From Lingula anatina (taxonomy: Eukaryota > Brachiopoda > Lingulata > Lingulida > Lingulidae): a DNA stretch of 60,000 bases. Both the position numbers and the translations under genes were made by a program. The notes under the pieces are model-generated. The model was given only the letters and a program-made list of their open reading frames with translations. It had not been told where the DNA came from and did not search any database. Each line of letters starts with the position of its first letter. The first letter of the stretch is position 1. Positions 49,378-60,000 of this stretch are shown here, in pieces. The stretch lies in the NCBI RefSeq assembly GCF_001039355.2, contig NW_019774602.1:88535-148534 (forward strand). The letters are read 5' to 3'.

Positions 49378-50741
49378 ATGGATTTTTGTTTAGAATATCA
49401 TTCTCTACGGATGGAACCAATCAGTTCATGATAAACCCATAGTGAGTTATTAGTTCACTTTAGTATGGTTCTGAACCATTAGCGATCTTGTCATAAAATT
49501 GGTGCAATGTGTTTTTTATTCGGTTGGGCTTCTACTGTTTTATCTCGGGATAAACTTAGGTTTAATATTTGGCCTTAATAAAAGGTATAGGTTTCAGCTC
49601 AAACAGACCATACAAACACACACATAACATGTTATACTTTATTTTCCTGTTTTTTTTCTAAATAGTGTTACAGAAGAATATTGTCTCTACAAATTCATGG
49701 TACTATGAAAAATTCACGTGAAAAATTGTGCTACAACCTTTCTAGTATTTACATCTTGTTTACATGTCATAAGATACGAAAATAGCATCCATTCAAAGTA
49801 ATAAATTGGTGGTTGGCCAACGACATATTCCATGTGTTTTACAAGTTTTTCATAGAACACACATTTAAAATCGGTAGGAAAATGACTGTACATGTATCGT
49901 TTAATACTTGAAATGTTTATCCAGTTGTTTTGTCTTTTTCATGATTTATTTATTTTCAATTTTCTATCATAAAGTTAATGGCTAGAGTTCATGCTCGTGA
50001 TCGTGCGAAAAAGAGAGCTACAGCGTGCTTTAACAGACATATTTCTCTAATAAATGCACTTTAATTGTGCCTAATACGCTGTCTTAACAGCTTTTAACAA
50101 CTATTGAGCTATAACTAACGGAAATCAAAAGAGCAGATCTAAAACTTGTAAAAATTCTTGGTACTGTATGCACCCCTGATTGAGTAAGAAAAACAAATAC
50201 AATTACGTTAATTGGATAAATACAAATATAAGTTAGTCTGCGATATATAGTCCTTTGAAACATTCATCGGCGTTTAATATTTTAGTGGATGTACCCATAG
50301 ATACGATTACAAATTGAAAATACGTTTGAATTTGAAGAAAAAAATCAAAATTCACAAATATCTTTTGTCGCTAAAGAAGTAACAGGTTGACTTGAAGTAC
50401 ATGTAGCTCCCTATATTTTTCTGGTGAACATTTTATGGTAATTAATCTGATATAAGAATTTATAAAACTGTCTACGTGAATTACACGGTTTGATAGAGTA
50501 GATAAAAAGGCAAATCGTGTCGAATGCCCAATGTATCAGTTCTTGCGCACAAAGGTTGCATATTTCCCAAAATGAATAATATTTTTCATTTAAGCTACAC
50601 GAATGAGATGTATCTGTTGTTTGTTATCAAAATTTAAGTGCCCTCTCAGAAAAAAAAATATACAGGCAGGGGCATTATTGCAGCCTCTTATTAATACATA
50701 TCAAATATTGCATGGAACAGTTAACCTTTACATGTCAACTG
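49378..50741. other. No gene recognised
   Basis: AT-rich intergenic sequence between the two minus-strand genes; nothing supportable. Confidence 0.5.
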
Positions 50742-50747
50742 TTTATT
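50742..50747 (-). terminator. Candidate poly(A) signal of the claudin-like gene
   Basis: AATAAA on the minus strand (TTTATT on +), 334 nt beyond the stop codon of the claudin-like gene. Confidence 0.4.
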
Positions 50748-51081
50748 TTTCTCATCAAGGTCTTTAGTATCCTCCCTTCTACACAAACATTTACGCAAAT
50801 TAGACATGAACAATTATAAAAAAAGAAATACATCGCTTGAGCGACAAACACATGGAAACTTCGCAAAATATGAAAAAAAAATTAAAAATCTGCCGGAATA
50901 GTGAAAACGCATGGATTTTTCCATCTTATCCTCAAACATTATCTTTTCGACCAAAAGAATATCTTTTGGAAGCATTAAAAGAGAATGCAGTTTCCAAAGT
51001 TCATATCCTGCATCCATTACAATCTTGAAAATCTGCAATTTCAAATACTCTCCAGTCGAATAGAAGTACGAGGTTGTTCAA

Positions 51082-52184
51082 TTAATATCTTGTCCATCCC
51101 CACGTTCCTGGATCACCGCCTTTGGAGTAAGGATCTTCGTATCCGTAAGGTGGACGACCCGGGCCGTTGGCGTACGGATCCATGTAGTCATAAGCTCGAT
51201 TGCGGCTCCTCATGCTGTATGTATCCAATGGGATCTTTTCATCTTTCAACTTCTGCTTGATCAACCAACTGGCGATGAGGTACAAGATGGCCGAAATAGC
51301 GCCTATTGCCATGCCAACCCAGCCCAAGATGTAAGACCAGCCGTAGCTGCGGACTGTATTTGTAAACAAATCCTGAAAGGGAAGGATGAGAGACAGCTGT
51401 GATATAAGACGTCATTTTTACCTCTTTTGAATCCCTTTCATGGGATTCCTATTACATAATGATGAGAATACCAATAACGAAATAAACTGTAAGACGTCAT
51501 TTGTAACTCTTTTGTACCCTTTTAATAGGATTCCCATTTTTCATTAGTTTATGATAAGAATGACCATAATGAAATGTTGTAGCCACACCATTTCCTTGGT
51601 AAAAATTGTTTTATTATAGTATTAAGACCTGCGAGAGCATGTCACCGACCAGTGCTAGATCTTTCAGATACAGGATGGTTGCATGCATGCACAAAGGTCG
51701 TTTGTCATTTTGTGAATTTTCATGTTACCATAAACTACATTAAAACTATGTTGGATATTTTGCAATGACATAAGCATCGAAATAAACACTGGTGAAAATG
51801 TAAAGGCAATTACGTCCAAGAAAATTATAGTTCAGTTGTAAATCTTATTAAAATGACTTGAGTGTTATCAGCCAGATGTATCGCGTTTGTATTAACATAA
51901 TCAGGTTTTTACGAGACGGGGCCATAAACAAATTTGACACACAGTAGGAACCAAAACTAGACCGGGATATGAGACAGGCCACCGTTATCAGCCTTTTCGA
52001 TTATCTTTACACTTACTCAGTTATGGAATAATACATAGTCTTAGATGTGGCCTACCCACATCTAGAAATCTCTGTGTAATTATTTTGTATGCAACGTGAC
52101 ATAGATACCGTGGCGGTTTTCATGCATCGGTCCTTATCCGAAATGTGATTATTATCATAGAGGTCGTGCATACATGCAACGAAA

Positions 52185-52225
<41 letters not shown>

Positions 52226-53253
52226 TAGAGAGAGAGAGAGAGAGAGAGAGATTTTGAAACCACAAGTAAAATAAAATATGATCGAATCGCTCTTTCATAC
52301 AAAGAAGTACATCAGAATTAAATCGTATAAACTCCAACAATTGTACCGCTGTATGAGCAAAAACAACGATGAATCATTAGATCCCAGTCAAAATAGAATA
52401 TCTTATTGTTCAAGAAGTCCCGTTAATTGTCTACCGACACGAAAAACAAGGAGCAATGGAATACCATCATGCGTCTGATAAGTGTCACAAATCGTACTTA
52501 CCGAATGCCAATTCAGCGGGAAGGTGTTGTCTTCGCGGACCTTGTTCCTCTCGATGTATTCGGCACCATGGAAGAAAGCCATGCCAGCCGCGGTAAAGAA
52601 AGCTGCGATAAGAATGAAACACTTATATGTGTGCATGTTGTCAAATTTTTAAAGAGAATATAGTGGGTTGATATTTTTTAACAGACTGGATATTGATTTC
52701 ATGTTTAATATTTGAATCCCTCAGCTTTATTTAAAACTAGTAAAATATAAATTATTAAAGTTAGGTAAGTTGATTAAAAGCAAACAGACGGTTCGTCTCT
52801 AATGCAGAGTCCCAGAAAAGGAACTACATTCAAAATAGGTCACATCCTGTTTTTAATAGGAATTTCGTGATAACAAAACAAGTCATCTTTGAATATCTCT
52901 TGATGCTGAAAATTAAAATTTTGTAAACTGTTGGCATCAAATTTTTTTCCTGCAATTAACACGTGTCCCCCAACTAAAAAACACAGAAGAGGTCTTTGTA
53001 AATCATTCTCAAATATCGTCAGTGTAATTCCATGACAGTGATAAATTAATAACATAATGGCGGCGAAAAAGGCTTAATTGAGTTTGGAAGATTAATTTCA
53101 TAAAAGCTCTCGAATAAGTTACATTATCAAACGGATGCAGGAACAGTAATTTATCACGTATTGCTCAACATCGGAGAACAGAGCGCAGGTCCAGATTTAA
53201 AAACGCGCAAGATGATGAGGTTAAGTTTGTATAAATAGCGTCTCCAGTTCATG

Positions 53254-53294
<41 letters not shown>

Positions 53295-53985
53295 AGGGGG
53301 GGGGGAGGTTTCACATTGTATACGATTAAAAATTGGTATATTATGTAAACATCACACCCCACCAGACCACTTTAGTTCAACGTAAACGAAAAGTAAATCA
53401 AAGAAAACAAAATATCAGGCAAAGAATTTTACCCATAAATTACCCCAAACCCATTAACTACGTCTTAGGAAATCTGACAACTCATGGCAGTCTTAGTAGG
53501 GGCCATTAGGATCACAAAGGGTGCACCAGCTGCGAGAATGTAAGATGTAAGTGCAAGACACGAAAGAGAAAACAATGGCAATATATTTAGCGACATGTCG
53601 CTTATCGTACCTCCGATGAACACGACAACTGCGGCATATCTGGACGTCGTTGCTTTAGCTTTCCAGCAGCCGAAGGCTCCAACCACGCAGCCAATCAGGA
53701 GGAAGAAGAGGGCCGTGATAAGGAAACCCACATGACATCTCATTAAATCTGAAACAAAGCATAGAGTACATATAATATAATACAGGTGACTGGTCTGATT
53801 CTCCGCGAAAGGAGTTATCTGTTAAGATCACAATCTAAAGTCGTGTTCTACATACCTAATTGTTTTATATGGAAATAGCCACTGCACGTCCAGGCATGGC
53901 AGCAACGATACTTACAGGTGGCTATTTTGTCCTCGAAACAACCTCATCAAAATGATTCAGACAAAAAAATAACGTGAGGCAGAAA

Positions 53986-54038
<53 letters not shown>

Positions 54039-55485
54039 TGAGTCTAATTTTTTAAAAATAATTTAATCCGTCTTTCGACGTTGCTGAACCAAACACTCAC
54101 TGCATGAGACAACGAAACCAAGACGTTGTTTTCAAGTGACAAGGCAAATTCACAGACGGGTGACTAGCAAACATCGCTAAGCTCTAGTTTCCATATAAAG
54201 ATTAAGCCCCACATTCACAATGTTGACAAGACATATACTCCTCCCTTTTCCTATCTAGGGCCACAGGTACAGCACACTTTTGTCGTTATATTACCGAGGC
54301 AGGTAACAATAGCGCTGTACACACAAACAAGAGGGTCACGTCCCGACGGTGAAAAAAGAGATCGTGTCAGCTTCGGTTATCTCATTGTTGGCAGTTGAAA
54401 TATGCGGAATTTTGTTTATATCAATGAAAAAGGCCACCTCAGGAAACGAAACACCTGTAGCTAAGAATATTAAACGATAGCGACCTTTGTCGTAATTTTT
54501 AAGACCTATGATTAATTTTGCTTCATGTCATAGCTATGGAAACTTTCTGGTGTTCCTGACTTTCACTTCTTGTGTCTTCTTTGAAGTACGGAAATTTAAG
54601 CATAAAAATAAAAAGTTCTGTTGGTAAATGACCAAGGATCCCAAGAGGTTAAGATGAACAAGGCTGACATGTTAAAAATATATAATACAAGACACATGTA
54701 TATACTTACGTATCCTCAGTCTGTAGTCGCTGGATTTTAAGTTAAAATTATCAGGCTCTGGGATATCATAATTCAGATAGAGACAGTTGCGGTCTATTCT
54801 CTGACTGTTATATGGCTCTGTCTCCAAAACTGTAAAAGAAAAATAATATAAGAATGAAATTACGCCTATTGCTTAAAAAGATTCGGGTAAATAATTTGAT
54901 TATTCTTCAATGATCCTTCACATCATACATGTAATATTCACACATTCATATTTTTGGTGATTTCTATATTGAATTTAAAACCTAAGATTGGGTTTTACTT
55001 CAGAACACCCCACCCTTTACGATTGGGGGGGGACTTGTTTTTAACAAACGAGGACACAAAAATATTGCATTTCATTAAACAATCCCCCCCCCCAGGATAT
55101 ACAGATTATGGTCTACCATTCACATAGACAACGATACGAGGAAATTATGCACTCAGTCTGTGTAAGATACCGCCGAAGAAGATAATATCTCAAATTTCCA
55201 TTTCTTTTTCTCCAAATCAACACACTTTGCAGGTAGACAAAAGACATTCTCACCTCGTGCGAGCACTCAGCGTGACTCCCAGGTCAAAGAAGCATTATTA
55301 ACCTCTCTTTTGCTCTCTTTAATTTCGTATTATCTATTAAGATCATCAAGGGGACGGTTAATGAAATCGACAATCTTTTCCTGAGTACAATTGAATCACC
55401 ATGCAACTCTTATGCCGAAGCACTGACTACACACACGTGTCATTTTTACGGATAAGTAATTTTATAACCGATATTATCAGATAAC

Positions 55486-55534
<49 letters not shown>

Positions 55535-55819
55535 ATTTTTTTTTCTATGAAAATAAAACACACTCCATCGCAAATTTCGCTTCAAATTAAAGTTAATAGA
55601 CCTTTTTCTAAACTTCTCAAACTATATATTCAAGAAAGGGCTAGACAGTTGTTGTCATGGTTCTGTTATAAGGCTTGTATAAGGATTCAAATCATATTGC
55701 CTTATTTTTATTTTTTCTTTTTTTCTCAAGTCTATGGGTTTCTTTCATAGGCATGCAATTCACCGTTAATTTGTTTTTATTTGGGTTATTAACGCCAAGT
55801 CATGTTGTACATAAATAAA

Positions 55820-55864
<45 letters not shown>

Positions 55865-58817
55865 GCACATAAACATTCTAGACAAGTGGCAAAGAATGGT
55901 TGGATTCATTAATATATGTACTAATGTATTAATATTTACATTCATGAGTTTGTAAGTACCAGTAAAAGAGACTTAAAACAGAAATCACGTTTGGTTTCAT
56001 CCAATTTGAGCCTGGTCGAAAACGCTAAAAATTATAAATTTAGAACGCGTTCAAAACAGTTATCAATAAAAACAACATTACAATATATGGAAATAATTCT
56101 AAATGTAATTATGAGATGGGTGTGGCCGAGAGCAGGGGGGAGGGGGTGATTCACCCACATCATAAATGCGTGCTGACATAGTCGACATTCTTCTCCATTA
56201 CATCCATTGTGTTCCCTTGGTGAAAGATAATAGGATGTCCACCCCGAGTCAAAAGATAATCAGAGCGTTGCACAAGAGACGCGGATTACTGCAAAATGAT
56301 ACGGTTCTGAGACACCCAAAGTGGTCAGGAATCCATTCACTGCTGTTGGGGAACCCAAACCTATCCGCTACTGTCATAACAGATCACTGGTAATAAAGAG
56401 ACCCAAAATTGTTAAGTGGACACTCCTGGGTTACTCCCTAATGCCCCGACATGCACACCTGACATTGTTAATACAAAGTACTCTGTACTGTTAAAGGGGT
56501 TTCTCAAGGTTATTGTTAGTCAAATGTTAAGGAATGTGCCTGTCATTTGATATGTCGCCTCGAGATGGGTGTTTGAGAGCCGCAAAACCAAGCAGGTAAT
56601 TTTTTTACAAAAAAGTAAAATTTTATTTGATACCAATACTACAGTTTCATCGTCGGTGAAAAAAAAAAACATTTCCATTCCAAAACGTATTACAAAAAGA
56701 AGTTGTGATGTATTCTAAAGGCTTAATTAGAACCGTTTCCTACCTTCAACTAAATGTTTTAATACTAAATGATATTTCTTTTCCAAAGCATTATGAATGA
56801 AAATTAATGCCGTCACGCAAAAATATTATAAAAGTGTAATTTACGTTTTGAAAATTTCTCATAAGTTTCAAAGCTTTGAATTCCTTTGCTAGGTCAGGGT
56901 GTAAATAAACGGTCCTTCCTCACCTCAACCCTTTTAATACAACTTGACAAACTATCCGTAACTAAAACTTTATATCAAAATGCAAATTCTCCATTCGCCG
57001 TCTTTAAAACGAAGAAGAAAATAATTACCAAAATAAAGTCTTATTTCGAACATTCAGAAACGGTTTACAAAAGGTGGCTTATTCCCCCCTCTCCTCCCCC
57101 CCCCCCCCCCCACTAAATGTCACGGGGCTTATGCTGTACACGTTATCCATTATATTATGAGCCCCACAACCCATACATTATACAGTATTCCACAGTGTTT
57201 TATATATTCAAAATCTCAGCCTGCTTGCAGTGCTAATTCGCCAAATCATCCCCGTTTCGTGACGAGGCCACTTTACTGCTAGGTAATAACAGAGGCCTGT
57301 GCTCCGTGCCTAGCTCATGCCTGCCTATCAGCATTAACATATGCTGAAGATAAACTCAGAAGCGACCTGTTGTGAGCTGGTTTTCAACAAATATACCATA
57401 CACATATAGATACAGTTTATTCAACTGTATGTTAAATAGCATCTTGTCACACTGTTAGACTTCAACGTGCCAAATGTGAAAATCCCAATGTCGGTAAAAA
57501 AAATCAATTATTGAAGTCGCGCGTAAGAGTTCAAATACTTGCGTAAGGTTTACTAACATACAACAGGTGCTTATCGTTGATCTTTCCATCCTTTAAACCT
57601 TCGATTAAGAAACTACTGACGTGACGTGCTGGTCAATATCATATTTATTTAACTTATATAGGACACCTACGTGACTGGACAGCAGTGTACAAGTTCTAAA
57701 TGACGCATGACTCACGAAATAACTTGGGTGTGTCCATAAACTTACAGTATAATGAAGGCGTTCATAGTTTGTTATTGATGTATTTTTTAACCGAGGACCG
57801 ATCTGCGTTAGGTTAGTTTTGTCANTTGATCTTTCCATCCTTTAAACCTTCGATTAAGAAACTACTGACGTGACGTGCTGGTCAATATCATATTTATTTA
57901 ACTTATATAGGACACCTACGTGACTGGACAGCAGTGTACAAGTTCTAAATGACGCATGACTCACGAAATAACTTGGGTGTGTCCATAAACTTACAGTATA
58001 ATGAAGGCGTTCATAGTTTGTTATTGATGTATTTTTTAACTGAGGACAGATCTGCGTTAGGTTAGTTTTGTCAATAAAGATTAACAAAAATGTGGAAAGA
58101 AAATTTCTCCCTCTTCTTTACTATACATAAACATTACTTAAGCAATGTATAATACAAGAGATTTTAAGTACAACGATTCATATTTTAATATCTATTTGCA
58201 CACCTTATTTCGCAATAATGCAGGCAGGGAGAGAGAATTCAGTTTCCACTAGCATATATAATTATCACTTTTGTTAATTTCCGTGTATCCTCAATTGAAC
58301 AAAGTTAACGACAAGTTATTTTTATTTACTTTTGATTGAGAAAACATCGATAACAATACATATAAGGACGCCATACCTACATGTATATACATGACCACTA
58401 TGTTGCTACTGTTGCGTATTTCTACGCATGGGCGCGGTCAAGCCGGAAGTTGTAGGGTGGGGAAAAGAAGTGTGCAAAAAGTAAGGTTACTTTTCAATGA
58501 CAAAACAACTTTTATCAAGCACAACCTGTTTTATGTATAACATGAATCCTAAATCTCTCGACTTGCTTCTACTTTAAACACTTACACGTTGTTTCGTTCC
58601 CTTCGTAGCAGGTCCTGAAGAGTCCCCTGTGCCGACTGTGATACCATGGCAGTCTGTTTTTCTCACTGATAACTTGACTCGACGTAGATTGAGCTAAAGC
58701 AGATCTATCCACTGTATATTGCAACCAATTGTCCGTTGAAAACGATAAAGCCACAAAAAATAAAGAAACAACCGTGAAAAAGATGGCAAATGCTAAAAAC
58801 GCTGTGGACGACGCCAT
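51082..58817 (-). CDS. Claudin-superfamily four-span membrane protein, CACNG/TMEM114/TMEM235-like
   Basis: Five minus-strand exons: 58586-58817, 54710-54829, 53611-53748, 52502-52602 and 51082-51372. All have GT/AG borders and phases 1, 1, 1, 0, giving 293 residues. Four hydrophobic segments are present: residues about 4-26, the segment HVGFLITALFFLLIGCVVGA, the segment from YAAVVVFIGG to AAGMAFF, and the segment SYILGWVGMAIGAISAILYL. The first extracellular loop has the family signature W31 ... GLFRTC (65-70) ... C93, with N-glycosylation site NETT. GL(W/F)RTC with a long loop is closer to calcium-channel gamma subunits (stargazin group) and TMEM114/235 than to classical claudins. The cytoplasmic tail is Gly/Pro/Tyr-rich and ends WGWTRY, with no obvious PDZ ligand. 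Channel or junction role cannot be decided. Introns are 0.9-3.8 kb. Confidence 0.85.
52189..52251. repeat. (TC)n - spacer - (GA)n inverted microsatellite
   Basis: About 14 TC units, then ACACACATA, then about 11 GA units, so the two arms are complementary. It lies in the last intron of the claudin-like gene. Confidence 0.9.
53258..53308. repeat. Poly-T run followed by G-run
   Basis: About 35 T, then GCAGG and a G-run, in the third-to-fourth exon intron of the claudin-like gene's neighbourhood. Confidence 0.85.
53993..54036. repeat. (AT)n microsatellite
   Basis: About 21 AT units in the intron between exons 2 and 3 of the claudin-like gene. Confidence 0.9.
55487..55531. repeat. (AT)n microsatellite
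   Basis: About 22 AT units in the first intron of the claudin-like gene. Confidence 0.9.
55823..55862. repeat. (CA)n microsatellite
   Basis: About 18 CA units in the first intron of the claudin-like gene. Confidence 0.9.
57577..57824. repeat. 249-bp duplication, copy 1
   Basis: TTGATCTTTCCATCCTTTAA to GGTTAGTTTTGTCA, repeated at 57826-58073 with about two differences (CCGAGGACCG versus CTGAGGACAG), joined by a single N at 57825. Inside the first intron of the claudin-like gene. Confidence 0.9.
57826..58073. repeat. 249-bp duplication, copy 2
   Basis: Second copy of 57577-57824, continuing into unique sequence after GTTAGTTTTGTCA. Confidence 0.9.
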
Positions 58818-60000
58818 GATCCCTCACACTATAACATTCCAGTCTCGTCCCCACTCTCTTCACATATTGTATTGATTCATTGTGTTAAAGTGCGCCCCAG
58901 TGCGCACAAATGAAAGGATAGATTTACCTGCCTAGTGCCCGGATGCACCTAGATAGGTCTCGACCGACTGATAACTCATAGGCCCCCAGGTAATTACTTT
59001 TCATACACGTACCGTACTGAGTGGTCCTGATATGAATCTCTTTATAACAATGGCGCTGTTCTTCTTAATGAATCATTTTTCGTGCATCTGCCGAATGTGA
59101 CTTGCTTATTATCTCTTTTCTTACGTAGTATTTTCGGTGCAAGTTGTACCTCTATTGGACCTTACGCTTAGCATTAGATAGAAAAGAGATGGGGTAGTTA
59201 AAGTACCATGAAAAAATACACGTGTTGTAGTGTAAATACAAAAAATTCATTGGGAAAACTAGCCAATAGTTAAATATTTGAGCTGGTTCACGAATAGCTT
59301 TGGACCTGGCCAGGTGAGAAAGGCGTTGTCCACAGACAAAGGCCTATGGGGCAAGGTGCCGCCTTAACTGGGGAACACTGGCTATTGTATTATAAATAGC
59401 TCGGTAGTATGAATCACAAATCTAGCAAGCTGAGAAGGCACAGCCACATTGTTCATTGACTGAGACCACGCCTACTTAACTACACACCGCCTGAATAAGG
59501 GGCGAGGGTTTAATTCTCTCTTAAGTCATGTGAGTGTTCTCACCTTCGCATGACTGTCACATCTTGCATATTGAAAACAACTCGAATTCGAGATTATAAC
59601 GCGTGTTATAATTAAGGCACGCAATAACTACCATTTCTTTGTAAGAAAACTCCCTTAATAGACCCCTCGATATATTTCATCATGACAGATACTTACCTAC
59701 GATGTACTAGTAGAGATGTTACATGTATGTGACCGCGGCGATATACGCTTTATTCGGATTCAGGATTTTTTTCAGTGAAATAAGAGTACTTTTTCTCGGT
59801 ATGCAAGTTAAAAAATATGCTGATATCATCTCGCAGTAAATGCCTTGAACACCTCTCGAGATGTTCTGGCATATATCGCTCAGGTGACGGTGTATTATCT
59901 CACACATATCCATTTATTACTGCTACAATGTACTAACAATACTGCTACCCTTTTTTAACACCTTAATTTACTGTGCGAATTTCGTGTTCTCTTAAGTTAA
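58818..60000. other. Upstream region of the claudin-like gene, no gene recognised
   Basis: The 5' flank of the minus-strand gene. No clear TATA box at a suitable distance; the promoter cannot be placed. The short minus-strand frame 59719-59913 has no support. Confidence 0.45.

Noticed and set aside
53465-53743. 92-codon frame as a stand-alone membrane protein
   Set aside because: Only 53611-53748 is an exon of the claudin-like gene; the remainder is intron read-through past a good donor.
56166-56393. 75-codon plus-strand frame as a gene
   Set aside because: Inside the first intron of the opposite-strand claudin-like gene; no splice signals and no recognisable protein pattern.

Overview
The window looks like nuclear DNA of an invertebrate animal. 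It has long AT-rich introns with GT/AG junctions, AATAAA poly(A) signals, many microsatellites and a dense mixture of short inverted-repeat elements and LINE fragments. The extracellular protein families (thrombospondin-repeat/PLAC proteins, a somatomedin-B-like ectodomain, a claudin-fold membrane protein) and the frequent ACATGTA words fit a marine lophotrochozoan such as a mollusc, brachiopod or annelid. That placement is inference. I assembled exons by eye from reading frames, splice sites and intron phase. No alignment was run.

Left part (1-12.7 kb, + strand): two related secreted-matrix genes or gene ends of the ADAMTS / ADAMTS-like / papilin type lie head to tail. The first enters from the left edge (exons 247-2898), with three visible TSP1 repeats and a PLAC domain. 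The second (4336-12404) has nine TSP1 repeats and a PLAC domain in eleven exons. Two of its exons have exactly the same lengths as their counterparts in the first unit (133 and 208 nt). The difference is a block of six symmetric phase-2 exons, one TSP1 repeat each, placed between them. No upstream 5' exons are visible for the second unit.

13.6-18.7 kb (- strand): an unrecognised multi-exon gene coding for a basic, coiled-coil-prone protein with a Cys/Trp-rich C-terminus. Its 3' end is present twice around a run of Ns, probably an assembly duplication.

18.7-39.5 kb: mostly gene-poor and repeat-rich. It holds non-LTR retrotransposon fragments, a 666-bp tandem duplication, an intron-containing RPS27 pseudogene (24.25-24.77 kb), a 36-bp minisatellite inside a 2.28-kb duplication, a terminal-inverted-repeat element at 35.7-36.6 kb carrying a curious series of hairpins, and a decayed tandem array of about 335-bp units (37.1-38.4 kb).

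39.5-43.1 kb (+ strand): a complete three-exon gene for a 634-residue secreted protein with a somatomedin-B-like cysteine cluster and a C-terminal hydrophobic tail, suggesting a GPI anchor.

43-60 kb: a LINE fragment, a 208-bp tandem duplication, a poly-C gap, two exons of an unrecognised - strand gene (48.9-49.4 kb), and a complete five-exon - strand gene for a 293-residue claudin-superfamily protein resembling CACNG/TMEM114/TMEM235 (51.08-58.82 kb).

All four runs of N (15244-15534, 31328, 47325-47349, 57825) sit between two near-identical sequences. This is the pattern expected from unmerged haplotypes or failed joins, so those duplications should not be taken as biological without checking.
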